Position numbers and translations under genes: made by a program
Assembly: GCF_001612805.1 (NCBI RefSeq)
Contig: NZ_BDBD01000004.1
Span: forward strand, 310,001-374,000
Direction: 5' to 3'
DNA length: 64,000 nucleotides
DNA from: Nocardia coubleae NBRC 108252
Lineage (GTDB): Bacteria > Actinomycetota > Actinomycetes > Mycobacteriales > Mycobacteriaceae
The notes under the pieces: generated by a model
Database searches by the model: none
The model's input: the letters and a program-made list of their open reading frames with translations, nothing else
What the model was told of the DNA's origin: nothing
Shown: one piece after another, positions 24,811 to 33,310 of the stretch
Position numbering within the stretch: position 1 is the stretch's first letter
How the letters are laid out: each line of letters opens with the position of its first letter

Positions 24811-26364
24811 ATGCGCTTGACTCGGGCCGCGGTAACGGCCGCGACACTGTCGATCATGCTCGCGGGCTGCGGGGCGGGACCGTCGGATCGGCCCGTCGTC
24901 GCGGTGGAACGTCCGGGCGCCGGTGGAGTGGCGACGCAAGAGGTGACAACCGAGGATCTCGGCACGGCCGAGGTCCCCAAATCCGATCTCACCTGGCGCG
25001 ACTGCACCGAGTCGACCATCAGCTCGCTGGCCTTCGGTGACGTGCCCACCGGGCTCGTGCTCGAATGCGCCGATTTCTCGACGCCCATCGACACCGCGGG
25101 CACCGTGCTCGGCACCTTCCGCGCGGGCGCCCTGCGTGCCCGGCTGCCCGAGACCCCCACCGATGTAGCCCCGCTGGTGCTGACCTCCGGCGCCGACCGG
25201 TCCTCGGCCTCCACCCTCGCCGGTCTGGCCATCGGCCCCAACCGCGCGCTGCTCACCGCCCAGCCGGTCGTCGCGGTCGATCGGCGCGGCATCGGCGCCT
25301 CCCAGCCGATCGACTGCATCCCGGCCCAATTGCGCGCGGTACTGACCGATCTGGGGCAGACCGGTGTCGGCAACGCCGACCAGGTCGGTGCCGTCGCCGG
25401 TTTCAGCCAGGACGCGACCATCGCCTGCCGCGACTTCCTGCAGCCCTACGAGGGCACCTTCGACGCACCGCACGCCGCCGACGACATCGAACAGCTGCGT
25501 AAGCAGTGGCAGGTCGAGAAGATCAACCTGCTCGGCGCGGGCAACGGCGGCAAGGTCGCGCTCAGCTACGCGCGCCGCTACGGCGACCACTTGGCCCGGC
25601 TCGTCCTCGACGCACCGGAACCGGTCGGCGCCGACGCCGCGACCATGGCCGAGGCGCGCGTCACCGGCGCCGAAGCCGCGCTCACCGCGTTCGCCCAGCG
25701 CTGCAAGGCGGCCAATTGTGCCCTCGGACCCGATCCGCGCGCGACGGTCGTCGGGTTGATGAACAAGGCGACGACCGGCGGACTGGGCGAGGTGACGGCC
25801 GCCGACCTGGCGACCGCGCTCACCGGTTTCCTGTCGAGCCCGCGCGGTGATCAGAACACCCGGGTCACCGCGCTGGCCGACATCCTCGCCGCGGCCGACC
25901 GCGGCGATCGGGGGCCGCTGATCGCACTGGTCGGGCGTGAGGCGGCGGCGATCTCGTCCGACGGCGAGTTCGTGAACCGGTGCACCGACAGCCAGCAACC
26001 GCCCACCCCCGATCGGGCCCGCGAACTGGCCGACACCTGGGCGGGCAAATATCCGGTTTTCGGTCGCACCGCCGCGATCGGGCTGATGGTGTGCTCGGCC
26101 TGGCCCGTCTCCACCGCCCCGCCGCTGCCCGACGAACTGTCGCTGCCCGTGCTGGTGTTCGCCGGTGCCGCCGACCCCGTCGTCGGCGGTGCCGCGGCCT
26201 CGGTCACCGGCGCGCTCGGTGCCGCGGGCGCCCGGCACGCCACCATGACCTGGCAGGGCTGGGGGCATCCGGTGGTCGCGCATTCCGGATGCGCGCAGCA
26301 GGCCGTGAACGCCTATCTAGCGGAGGGGAAACTGCCCGCCGACGGCGGCGCCTGCCCCGCCTGA
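24811..26364 (+). CDS. Exported lipoprotein of the TAP-like alpha/beta hydrolase group
   Basis: A 517-residue protein with a lipoprotein signal (hydrophobic ATLSIMLAGC, Cys near residue 20). The hydrolase fold includes VVAVDRRGIGAS, a nucleophile-elbow region LLGAGNGGKVALSYA, a likely acid in FAGAADPVVGG, and a His in WQGWGHPVV; the C-terminal part matches the TAP-like domain of tripeptidyl aminopeptidases. The elbow reads G-A-G-N-G where G-x-S-x-G is expected, so the nucleophilic Ser appears to be missing. Several Cys suggest extracellular disulphides. It matches Rv2672 in position and is co-oriented with RibD-like and aftC genes. Confidence 0.87.
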   Translation: MRLTRAAVTAATLSIMLAGCGAGPSDRPVVAVERPGAGGVATQEVTTEDLGTAEVPKSDLTWRDCTESTISSLAFGDVPTGLVLECADFSTPIDTAGTVLGTFRAGALRARLPETPTDVAPLVLTSGADRSSASTLAGLAIGPNRALLTAQPVVAVDRRGIGASQPIDCIPAQLRAVLTDLGQTGVGNADQVGAVAGFSQDATIACRDFLQPYEGTFDAPHAADDIEQLRKQWQVEKINLLGAGNGGKVALSYARRYGDHLARLVLDAPEPVGADAATMAEARVTGAEAALTAFAQRCKAANCALGPDPRATVVGLMNKATTGGLGEVTAADLATALTGFLSSPRGDQNTRVTALADILAAADRGDRGPLIALVGREAAAISSDGEFVNRCTDSQQPPTPDRARELADTWAGKYPVFGRTAAIGLMVCSAWPVSTAPPLPDELSLPVLVFAGAADPVVGGAAASVTGALGAAGARHATMTWQGWGHPVVAHSGCAQQAVNAYLAEGKLPADGGACPA

Positions 26365-26430
26365 TCGGCATCCGACCGGCGCGTCACGGCGCGTCGGACG
26401 GGTCCGGCGACACCATCGCAACCCGATCCG

Positions 26431-27765
26431 GTGTACCGTGCCCCAGTGTTGTTCCGACAGCTCGAGCCCCGCACCGCTCGCACCGCCGCCGAGGTGATGA
26501 AGTTCGCATTGTGGCCGTTCGCGGTCATGACGGTGCTGAACCGTGTCTTCATCAAGGCGATCAACGGTTTCGTCACCGACGACTATCGCCCGGTGTACAA
26601 CGCCTCGTTCGAGTTCTTGAACGGCAGGCCCGTGTACACGGCCAACTTCGACTCGGTCGACCCCCATTACCTGTACCCGCCCAGTGGAACCCTGGTGATC
26701 GCGCCGGTCGCGATCATCGAGTACGAGCTGTCGCGGTGGCTGTTCATCGCCTTGAACGCCGCGGCGATCCTGCTCGCCTGGTACCTGCTGCTGCGGTTGT
26801 TCAAGTTCGGCATCGGTTCGGTGGCCGCGCCCGCGCTGCTGCTGGCGATGTTCGCCTCCGAGACCGTCATCAACACGTTGGTGTTCACCAATGTCAACGG
26901 GTGTCTGCTGCTGGCCGAGCTGGCGTTCATTCATCTGCTGCTGCGGCGGCGTGATCTGTGGGCGGGCGCCGCGCTCGGCCTGAGTATCGCCGTGAAACCG
27001 ACATTGGCTCCGTTGCTGCTCGTCGCGGCGGTGCGCGGGCAGTGGAAGGTGTTCATCACCGGTATCGGTGTGCCCGTCGCGCTCACCGCGGCGGCCTGGC
27101 CGCTGTCGAAGGACCCCGAACGGTTCTTCACCCACGTGCTGCCCTACCTGGCACAGACGCGCGACTACTTCAACAGCTCGGTCGGCGGCAACGGCGCCTA
27201 CTACGGCTTGCCGCACTGGCTGATCCTGCTGGTGCAGGTGGTGATGGCCGGTGTCGTCGCGGTGTCGCTGTGGCTGCTGTGGCGCTACTACCGCGAGGAC
27301 GAACTGTTCTTCGTGACCACGTTCTCCGGCGTGCTGCTCACGGCCTCCTTCCTGCTGCCCTCGCTGGGCCAGATGTACTACTCGATGATGCTGTTCCCGT
27401 TCCTGATGACGGTGGTGCTGCGCAATTCCGTGCTGCGCAACTGGCCGGCCTGGCTGGCAATCTTCGGGTTCATGACATACGACAAGTGGTTGTCGGACCG
27501 CTGGCAGAGCACCGGCCGCGCGCTCGAATACCTGCGGGTGACCTTCGGCTGGGGTCTGCTGCTCATCGTCGTGTTCTGCGTGCTCGGTGACCGCTACCTG
27601 GCCGCCCGCCGCGAAGGCAGGCTGGAGTTCGGCATCGACCCGGCCTGGATGGCGAAGGCGCCCGACTCGCGCGACGGCGTCGAGGAGAAACCCGCCCCCG
27701 CATCGGCACCTGACCGCGACGATCCGGTGGCACCGGTCGAGGAACGCGAACCCGCCCTGAAGTAG
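26431..27765 (+). CDS. aftC: Arabinofuranosyltransferase AftC
   Basis: A 444-residue GT-C membrane glycosyltransferase with about 10-12 membrane helices. Strongly AftC-like pieces include ITDDY-type FVTDDYRPVYNASFEF, VDPHYLYPPSGTL, LVFTNVNGCLLL, AQTRDYFNSSVGGNG and LGQMYYSMMLFPFLMTVVL. AftC adds alpha-1,3-linked arabinofuranose branches to arabinogalactan (and arabinan of lipoarabinomannan) from decaprenyl-phospho-arabinose at the outer face of the membrane. The C-terminal 40 residues are charged and Pro-rich. The GTG at 26431 is chosen as the first start; a GTG five codons later is possible. It supports a mycolata origin. Confidence 0.9.
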   Translation: MYRAPVLFRQLEPRTARTAAEVMKFALWPFAVMTVLNRVFIKAINGFVTDDYRPVYNASFEFLNGRPVYTANFDSVDPHYLYPPSGTLVIAPVAIIEYELSRWLFIALNAAAILLAWYLLLRLFKFGIGSVAAPALLLAMFASETVINTLVFTNVNGCLLLAELAFIHLLLRRRDLWAGAALGLSIAVKPTLAPLLLVAAVRGQWKVFITGIGVPVALTAAAWPLSKDPERFFTHVLPYLAQTRDYFNSSVGGNGAYYGLPHWLILLVQVVMAGVVAVSLWLLWRYYREDELFFVTTFSGVLLTASFLLPSLGQMYYSMMLFPFLMTVVLRNSVLRNWPAWLAIFGFMTYDKWLSDRWQSTGRALEYLRVTFGWGLLLIVVFCVLGDRYLAARREGRLEFGIDPAWMAKAPDSRDGVEEKPAPASAPDRDDPVAPVEEREPALK

Positions 27766-27793
27766 CGTTTCGGCGCGCGCGGCGCGAAACCAT

Positions 27794-27799
27794 TAGCGT
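27794..27799 (+). promoter_or_regulatory. -10 box of a leaderless msrB mRNA
   Basis: TAGCGT is 6 nt before the ATG at 27806. Confidence 0.5.
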
Positions 27800-27805
27800 G
27801 GAGTG

Positions 27806-28231
27806 ATGAGTTCCGATACCTCGTTGCCCGCGCCGCGCATCCAGCTGACGCCGCAGGAGTGGCGGGCCAAACTGAACCCCGAGGAATACGCCGTGCTGCG
27901 TGAGGCCGCCACCGAGCGACCTTTCGTCGGCGAATACACCGACACCAAGACCGAGGGCGTCTACACCTGCCGTGCCTGCGGTGCCGAATTGTTCCGCAGC
28001 ACAGAGAAATTCGACTCGCACTGCGGGTGGCCGTCGTTCTTCGACCCCGCCGATTCCGACGCGGTGATCCTGCGCCCCGACGACTCGCTCGGCATGCGCC
28101 GGGTCGAGGTGCTGTGCGCGAACTGCCACAGCCACCTCGGCCACGTCTTCGAGGGCGAGGGGTACCCCACCCCCACCGACCAGCGCTACTGCATCAACTC
28201 GATCGCGCTCAAGCTCGAGCCGAAAGCGTAG
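27806..28231 (+). CDS. msrB: Peptide-methionine (R)-S-oxide reductase MsrB
   Basis: A 141-residue MsrB. Zinc-binding pairs are CRACG and CANC, the substrate-binding HCGWPSFFDP is intact, and the catalytic Cys lies in RYCINS. It reduces methionine-R-sulphoxide in proteins using thioredoxin, in the cytosol. Length is typical. The ATG at 27806 lacks a strong ribosome-binding site but is spaced for leaderless initiation. It ends 3 bp from the convergent hemQ gene and matches Rv2674 in position. Confidence 0.95.
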   Translation: MSSDTSLPAPRIQLTPQEWRAKLNPEEYAVLREAATERPFVGEYTDTKTEGVYTCRACGAELFRSTEKFDSHCGWPSFFDPADSDAVILRPDDSLGMRRVEVLCANCHSHLGHVFEGEGYPTPTDQRYCINSIALKLEPKA

Positions 28232-28234
28232 TGC

Positions 28235-28930
28235 CTACGGCAAGGCGTTGATCAGCTGCTCGACCTCTACGCGCGGGCCGGTGAAGAACGGGGTCTCCTC
28301 GCGGACGTGCAGGCGGGCCTCAGTAGCGCGCAGGTCGCGCATGAGGTCGACGATGCGGTGCAGCTCCGGTGCCTCGAAGGCGAGGATCCACTCGTAGTCG
28401 CCGAGCGCCATCGAGCTCACCGTGTTCGCTCGCACATCCGGGTAGCCGCGCGCCTCCTTGCCGTGGTCGGCGAGCATCTTACGACGCTCGTCGTCGGACA
28501 GCAGGTACCACTCGTAGGACCGCACGAACGGGTACACGCAGATGTAGTTGCCCGGGTCCTCACCGGCGAGGAACGCCGGGATGTGGCTCTTGTTGAACTC
28601 CGCCGGGCGGTGCACGGCCACATTGCTCCACACCGGGGCGCTGGCCTTGCCCAGCTCGGTGGTGCGCCGGAAATCGGCGTAGGCGGCCTGCAGGTCCTCG
28701 ACCCGTTCGGCGTGGGTCCACAGCATGAAATCGGCGTCGGCACGCAACCCGGCCACGTCGTAGATGCCGCGCAACACCACACCCTTGTCGGCCAGCCCGT
28801 CGAAGAAGGTCTGCGCCTCCTTGATCGCCGCCGCCCGGTCGTCGCCGAGCACGCCCGGCTGTACCTGGAACACCGAGAACATCAGGTACCGGATGGTGGA
28901 ATTGAGGGCCTGGTAGTCGAGTCGCGCCAT
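28235..28930 (-). CDS. hemQ: Coproheme decarboxylase HemQ (chlorite dismutase-like)
   Basis: A 231-residue chlorite-dismutase-fold protein of the HemQ type. A typical start is [18 protein letters not shown]. The proximal heme His is probably the one in FNKSHIPAF, and [12 protein letters not shown] contains the Tyr used in coproheme decarboxylation. It converts Fe-coproporphyrin III to heme b, the last step of the Gram-positive pathway. The ATG at 28930 (MARLDYQ) is the family start; an ATG a few bases upstream is out of frame. It is co-oriented with hemY and hemE further upstream, though a small plus-strand gene intervenes. Confidence 0.93.
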   Translation of the reverse strand: MARLDYQALNSTIRYLMFSVFQVQPGVLGDDRAAAIKEAQTFFDGLADKGVVLRGIYDVAGLRADADFMLWTHAERVEDLQAAYADFRRTTELGKASAPVWSNVAVHRPAEFNKSHIPAFLAGEDPGNYICVYPFVRSYEWYLLSDDERRKMLADHGKEARGYPDVRANTVSSMALGDYEWILAFEAPELHRIVDLMRDLRATEARLHVREETPFFTGPRVEVEQLINALP

Positions 28931-28973
28931 GAATCCATGGTGCCACTGCGCGGATTTCACGCGGCGGCCGGGA

Positions 28974-29105
28974 TCAGTCCAGGTGGTGCTCGACCGCACG
29001 CCACGGCGAGGATTCGTCGGCGCGGAAGACGGCCGTCACGGTGGTCGCCTCCCCCGCGTGTAGTTCGACGGGACCGAGATCGGGGTCGAGGATCAGGGTC
29101 GGTCG
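28974..29105 (-). pseudogene. Possible remnant of an NTF2/SnoaL-like gene
   Basis: On the minus strand, just upstream of hemQ, a frame ends with [26 protein letters not shown], which resembles the last strands of NTF2/SnoaL-like proteins (TxVFRxxxGxWRxVxxH). No N-terminal part is found upstream, where the promoter of the glyoxalase gene lies on the other strand. It is probably a truncated relic; chance resemblance is possible. Confidence 0.35.
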
Positions 29106-29190
29106 TTCAGCGGGACTGGTCAGCGTCGACCGGAGTCTTCGGGCCGCGTACGGTCGCGCTGACACCGACAACTCTGCACAGGAGGATCTC

Positions 29191-29541
29191 ATGCGCGTCA
29201 TCAGTGTGGTCGCCGATCTTGCCGTGGGCGATATCGACGCCGCCAGAAGCTTCTACGCGGACTACCTCGGTCTCAGCGACGAGGAGTTCAACCTCGGCTG
29301 GGTCGCACGGTTCACCTCGCCCGAGACGGGTGCGCACCTGCAGGTCGTCACGCGGGACGCGAGCGCTCCGGAGAATCCGGTCGTGACGATCAAAGTCGAC
29401 GATGTCGAGGCCGCGCTGACCGAGGCGCAGCGGCGCGGCTTCGAGATCGTCCACCCCCTCACCACCGAACCCTGGGGAATCACCCGATTCTTCGTCCGCG
29501 CACCTGACGGGAACGTCATCAACATCGCCCAACACCACTAG
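29191..29541 (+). CDS. Glyoxalase/bleomycin-resistance fold protein
   Basis: A 116-residue single-domain VOC protein. It has the two-repeat pattern DLAVGDIDAARSFYADYLGL and VKVDDVEAALTEAQRRGFE, ending in RFFVRAPDGNVINIAQ, the usual metal-site region. His and Glu ligands are only partly conserved, so the activity could be binding rather than lyase or dioxygenase. The ATG at 29191 follows AGGAGG. It stands alone between hemQ and hemY, is absent from the mycobacterial order I recall, and faces hemY across a 71-bp inverted-repeat element. Confidence 0.85.
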   Translation: MRVISVVADLAVGDIDAARSFYADYLGLSDEEFNLGWVARFTSPETGAHLQVVTRDASAPENPVVTIKVDDVEAALTEAQRRGFEIVHPLTTEPWGITRFFVRAPDGNVINIAQHH

Positions 29542-29568
29542 CCGCGGGCGTCGTGAACCTGGACGATT

Positions 29569-29639
29569 GATCACCACGCTCTCAGGTAAGTAGCGCGCGA
29601 GAGGCGAACGCCACCAGAGCGTGATGATCTTGATTCGCT
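29569..29639. repeat. Inverted repeat between convergent genes
   Basis: GATCACCACGCTCT (29569-29582) and AGAGCGTGATGATC (29626-29639) form a 14-bp inverted repeat with one mismatch around a 43-bp centre. It lies between the ends of the glyoxalase-like gene and hemY. It may act as a terminator or be a small mobile relic. Confidence 0.55.
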
Positions 29640-29693
29640 GAAGCTGGTGCGGTCGTGGTGCCCGCCGCGTGCCGCCGCAAATGCGCAGCCGTG

Positions 29694-31043
29694 TCAATGG
29701 TGAAGGCTGTGTGCGACCCGTTCCGCGGCGGCGGTGCCTGCGGCGACGCACGCCGGAACTCCGACTCCGCGCAGGTAGGCGCCTGCGACGGCGAGTCCTT
29801 CGAGCGGGGCGATCGCGGCTTCGAAGGCGTCGATCCGTTCGATGTGGCCGGGTGCGTATTGGGGCAGGCCGCCGGGCCAGCGCTGGACGACGGCGGCGTG
29901 CGGGGTGATCGTGGCTCCGGTGACGGCGCTCAGGTCCTCGACGGCCGCGGCGACGAGTTCGTCGTCGGTCCAGGTGAGGGGTTTCTCGTCGCCAAAGCGG
30001 CCGAACGAGGCGCGGACGAGGGCGACATCACGGGCGGCCAGGTGCGGCCATTTGCGGCTGGACAGGGTGAAAGCCTTGGCGCGCAAGGGTTCTCCGGTGG
30101 CGACGAGGATGCCTGAATTGTCCGGCAGGGCGGTGTCTTTCGGCAGTGCCATCGCGACGAGCGCCGACGACGACAGTTCGATTCCATCCGCTAGAGCAGC
30201 CGCCTCGGGCGCGACGTAGTGCAACAGTCGGGCGGTGACCGGCGCGGGTGTCGCGAGGACGACCGCGTCGACAGCGCCCAGCGGGTCGACCACCCAACCC
30301 CGGGGTGACCGGGCCAGCCGTGTCGCGGGGAGATCGGTCACCAAGCGGGCCCGCGACGCCTCGGTCAGCGCGGCGAGCAGGGCACCGTATCCGTCGCGGA
30401 GTCCACCGAAGACCGGCGCGGAGCTGGGGGCGGGCATCGCTTTCCGAACGGCGTCGGTGAGACTCGGTGCGCCTTGATCGAGGGCAGCGGCCAGCGTCGG
30501 CAGGGCCGCACGGATGCCGATCGACGCGCTGATCCCCGCGTACACCCCGCCGAGCAGCGGATCGACACTGCGTTCGACGACCTGCCGACCGAACCGTTCG
30601 GCGACCAGCGACTGCACGTCCACGTCCGAACCGGGTTCCCAGCGCAGCGGCCGCTCCGGCTCGGTCGCCACCCGGTGCAGGGTTTCGTCGTCGACGAGCC
30701 CGCGCAGCGATTCGGCATCGGAGGGAATGCCCATCAAGGTCCGCCCCGGCAGCGGGTGCGCACTCCCCCCTGCCCACACCAGTGGGCGTTTCCCGGCGGG
30801 TCGGACCAGCTGATCGTCGAGGCCGAGTTCGCCCATCAACTCGATCACCTCGGGCCTGCGCCCGACGAACGCCTCAGCACCGAGATCCAATGGCTCCCCG
30901 GCCAATTCACCGGTGTGCAGCACCCCGCCGACCCGCCCGCGCTGCTCGAGCACGACGATATCGGCGCTCTCACCGAGGCGCTGACGCAGCCGGTACGCCA
31001 CGACGAGCCCGCTGATTCCGCCCCCGACAACCGCGATCCGCAT
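29694..31043 (-). CDS. hemY: Coproporphyrinogen III oxidase HemY (CgoX)
   Basis: A 449-residue FAD enzyme of the protoporphyrinogen-oxidase family. It begins with MRIAVVGGGISGL and continues with VVLEQRGRVGGVL, the FAD-binding region; the C-terminus has GLAVAGAYLRGVGVPACVAAG, the usual FAD-contacting end. In Gram-positive bacteria this soluble form oxidises coproporphyrinogen III to coproporphyrin III with oxygen. The ATG at 31043 is 6 nt after TACGGT, with CGGAGG between, so either leaderless or Shine-Dalgarno initiation would work. It lies between hemE (upstream) and hemQ. Confidence 0.93.
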   Translation of the reverse strand: MRIAVVGGGISGLVVAYRLRQRLGESADIVVLEQRGRVGGVLHTGELAGEPLDLGAEAFVGRRPEVIELMGELGLDDQLVRPAGKRPLVWAGGSAHPLPGRTLMGIPSDAESLRGLVDDETLHRVATEPERPLRWEPGSDVDVQSLVAERFGRQVVERSVDPLLGGVYAGISASIGIRAALPTLAAALDQGAPSLTDAVRKAMPAPSSAPVFGGLRDGYGALLAALTEASRARLVTDLPATRLARSPRGWVVDPLGAVDAVVLATPAPVTARLLHYVAPEAAALADGIELSSSALVAMALPKDTALPDNSGILVATGEPLRAKAFTLSSRKWPHLAARDVALVRASFGRFGDEKPLTWTDDELVAAAVEDLSAVTGATITPHAAVVQRWPGGLPQYAPGHIERIDAFEAAIAPLEGLAVAGAYLRGVGVPACVAAGTAAAERVAHSLHH

Positions 31044-31049
31044 CCTCCG

Positions 31050-31055
31050 ACCGTA
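31050..31055 (-). promoter_or_regulatory. -10 box of hemY
   Basis: TACGGT on the minus strand is 6 nt before the ATG at 31043, so hemY probably has its own leaderless start in addition to any read-through from hemE. Confidence 0.45.
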
Positions 31056-31230
31056 GCCGTGCGGCCGACGCACCGATAAGACGCACCCACGCTGTGTCAG
31101 CAGTGTCACGTCGAGCTCCGGAGTGCGGCTCGTGACCGGCGGCGAACGCCCGCCACCCACCCGCGCGATCGACGACCGTCGAGCGCGGCGGCGAGGGAGG
31201 ATTGCCAGACGGCCGCCTCGGCCTGGTGCC

Positions 31231-32286
31231 TCAGAGCGAATGCACGAGTTCGACCAGCGCCGTCAGCACGCCGGGATCGGTATCCGGCAGCACCCCGTGA
31301 CCCAGGTTGAAGATGTGACCGGTCGCGCCGAGCGTGATCGCCTCGTCGGCCTCCGCGACGATGCGCCGCGCTTCCGCCTCGACCGCGTCGAATCCGGCGA
31401 ACAGGATGGCCGGGTCGAGGTTGCCCTGCAGTCCCTTTCCGGCGCCGACCCGGCGCACGGCGTCGGTGAGCGGCACCCGCCAGTCGACACCGACCACGTC
31501 GGCACCGGCCTCACCCATCGCGCCGAGCAGCTCACCGGTGCCCACACCGAAGTGGATGCGCGGCACGCCCGCATCGGCGATCTCGGCGAACACGCGCTCA
31601 GAGTGCGGCAGCACGAACTCGCGGTAGTCGGCCAGCGACAGCGCGCCCGCCCAGGAATCGAACAGCTGCACCGCGTCGACACCGGCGGCGAGCTGGGCCT
31701 GCAGGAAGGCGATGGTGATGTCGGTGAGGGTGCCGAGCAGCGCGTGCCAGGTCTTCGGGTCGGCGTGCATCATCGCCTTGGTGCGCTCGTGCTGCTTGCT
31801 CGGCCCACCCTCCACCAGGTAGGAGGCCAGCGTGAACGGCGCACCGGCGAAACCGATGAGCGGGGTGTCACCGAGCGCGTCGGTGAGCAGCCGCACGCCC
31901 GCGGTGACCGCGCCGACCTCTTCCGGACGCAACCTCGGCAGGGCGCGCACATCGGCCTCGGTGCGCACCGGCGAGGCGATCACCGGGCCGACACCGGGCA
32001 CGATGTCGAGGTCGATGCCCGCCGCCTTGAGCGGAACGACGATGTCGGAGAACAGGATCGCCGCGTCCACCCCGTGACGGCGGATCGGCTGCATGGTGAT
32101 CTCACACACCAGCTCCGGGTCGAAGCAGGACTCGAGCATGCCGATGCCCTTGCGCAGCTCCCGGTACTCGGGCAGCGAACGGCCTGCCTGACGCATGAAC
32201 CAGACCGGTCGCCTGCTCGGCGTCGCGCCGGTGGCGGCGGCCAGGAAAGGGGCATCGGTCAACCGGCGGCGGGTGTAGGTGCTCAC
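31231..32286 (-). CDS. hemE: Uroporphyrinogen decarboxylase HemE
   Basis: A 351-residue cytosolic enzyme that decarboxylates uroporphyrinogen III to coproporphyrinogen III. The signature [20 protein letters not shown] is near the N-terminus, and [17 protein letters not shown] and FDSWAGALS form the active-site cleft. The GTG at 32286 (VSTYTRRR) is preferred: it is 7 nt after TAGGAT, and the family begins near here. A GTG one codon upstream is also possible. The 187-bp gap to hemY suggests two transcription units in the same direction. Confidence 0.94.
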   Translation of the reverse strand: MSTYTRRRLTDAPFLAAATGATPSRRPVWFMRQAGRSLPEYRELRKGIGMLESCFDPELVCEITMQPIRRHGVDAAILFSDIVVPLKAAGIDLDIVPGVGPVIASPVRTEADVRALPRLRPEEVGAVTAGVRLLTDALGDTPLIGFAGAPFTLASYLVEGGPSKQHERTKAMMHADPKTWHALLGTLTDITIAFLQAQLAAGVDAVQLFDSWAGALSLADYREFVLPHSERVFAEIADAGVPRIHFGVGTGELLGAMGEAGADVVGVDWRVPLTDAVRRVGAGKGLQGNLDPAILFAGFDAVEAEARRIVAEADEAITLGATGHIFNLGHGVLPDTDPGVLTALVELVHSL

Positions 32287-32293
32287 CACGATG

Positions 32294-32299
32294 ATCCTA
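32294..32299 (-). promoter_or_regulatory. -10 box of a leaderless hemE mRNA
   Basis: TAGGAT on the minus strand is 7 nt before the GTG at 32286. Confidence 0.5.
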
Positions 32300-32636
32300 G
32301 GCGGCGAGGTGGGCGACTCCGCCCCCACATGGGGGTAGAGTCGCGCGGCCTCTGGCTCACCCGTCCCCGGCTGCGAGCCGGCGACGCTCCCCCACCACGT
32401 CGACCGGATTTCGACCTGCTCCTACGCGGCAACGTGTCGGACGGCCTCGCGCCGATGAGGGGGGTGAGGTGCCATTCCGACGAGGAACGTTCGATCGAAC
32501 GAGCGCGATACGACCGACCGCCCGTCTCATCGCACATCGCGCATCACGAAGCGCTCGAGAATGCACCCTCCGCAACGCACCCCTGACCGGCCCGCCGTAG
32601 GCGGCGCGCCTCCGCACGCCCCGCACACCCACCGTC

Positions 32637-32642
32637 TACGGT
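32637..32642 (+). promoter_or_regulatory. -10 box of a leaderless DUF3000 mRNA
   Basis: TACGGT is 7 nt before the GTG at 32650. Confidence 0.5.
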
Positions 32643-32649
32643 TGCCCTC

Positions 32650-33288
32650 GTGACACCGCTCGACATCCGCGACGGCGCCGCACCGACCGGGGGAACGCCC
32701 CGCGAGCCTGCTTCTTTCCGGGCGGCGGTCGATGCGATGGGCACCGCAACCGTGCACCCTCGAATCGAGCTGGCGCCTATCCGCCCCCCACAGCGGTTGG
32801 CGCCGTTCTCCTATGCGCTCGGAGCGGAGGTCGTGCATCCCGACAGCCCGGTCGTGCCGACCGACTCCGAGGGCGACGCCTTCGGCAGGCTGATCCTGCT
32901 CCACGACCCCGACGGGGACGAGGCCTGGCACGGCGTGTTCCGGCTGGTCGCCTACATCCAGGCCGACATCGACGCCGCCCTCGCCGCCGACCCGCTGCTC
33001 CCGGAGGTCGCGTGGAGCTGGCTGGTCGACTCCCTGGAGTCACGTGGCGAACCGTTCACCGCCCTAGGCGGCACCGTCACCGCCACCAGTTCGGTGCGGT
33101 ACGGCGACATCGCCGGCCCACCACGCGCCCACCAGCTGGAGCTACGCGCGTCGTGGACGGCGATGAACACCGAGATGCGCCGTCACGTGGAGGCGTTCTG
33201 CGAGGTGCTCGCCTTCGCCGCCGGATTACCCCCCGCCGGAATCACGCATTTACGGCCGGACTCCTATACCCACACCGACAGACCGTGA
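32650..33288 (+). CDS. DUF3000 family protein
   Basis: A 212-residue protein of the actinobacterial DUF3000 family. Typical pieces are RIELAPIRPPQRLAPFSYALGAEV, GRLILLHDPDGDEAWHG and WSWLVDSLESRG, ending in LRASWTAMNTEMRRHVEAF. It is soluble with no recognised catalytic motif. It is co-oriented with and 22 bp ahead of the RNase D gene, a pairing that is conserved in mycobacteria (Rv2680-Rv2681), so a role linked to RNA processing is possible but unproven. The GTG start is supported by the -10 spacing. Confidence 0.87.
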   Translation: MTPLDIRDGAAPTGGTPREPASFRAAVDAMGTATVHPRIELAPIRPPQRLAPFSYALGAEVVHPDSPVVPTDSEGDAFGRLILLHDPDGDEAWHGVFRLVAYIQADIDAALAADPLLPEVAWSWLVDSLESRGEPFTALGGTVTATSSVRYGDIAGPPRAHQLELRASWTAMNTEMRRHVEAFCEVLAFAAGLPPAGITHLRPDSYTHTDRP

Positions 33289-33296
33289 TCGCCACG

Positions 33297-33302
33297 TAGA
33301 GT
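33297..33302 (+). promoter_or_regulatory. -10 box near the RNase D start
   Basis: TAGAGT is 8 nt before the ATG at 33311, overlapping the end region of the DUF3000 gene. Confidence 0.4.
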
Positions 33303-33310
33303 TCACGTTT

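Larger units (their letters stand above)
32287..32649. other. 363-bp interval between hemE and the DUF3000 gene
   Basis: No gene is seen. It holds the leaderless -10 boxes for hemE (32294-32299, minus) and the DUF3000 gene (32637-32642, plus). In the middle is a 14-bp palindrome, CGTTCGATCGAACG (32488-32501), of unknown meaning. Confidence 0.6.

Noticed and set aside
32488..32501. CGTTCGATCGAACG palindrome as a LexA/SOS box
   Set aside because: Gram-positive LexA sites read GAAC-N4-GTTC. This one has the arms reversed (GTTC-N4-GAAC), and neither neighbour is a DNA-damage gene.
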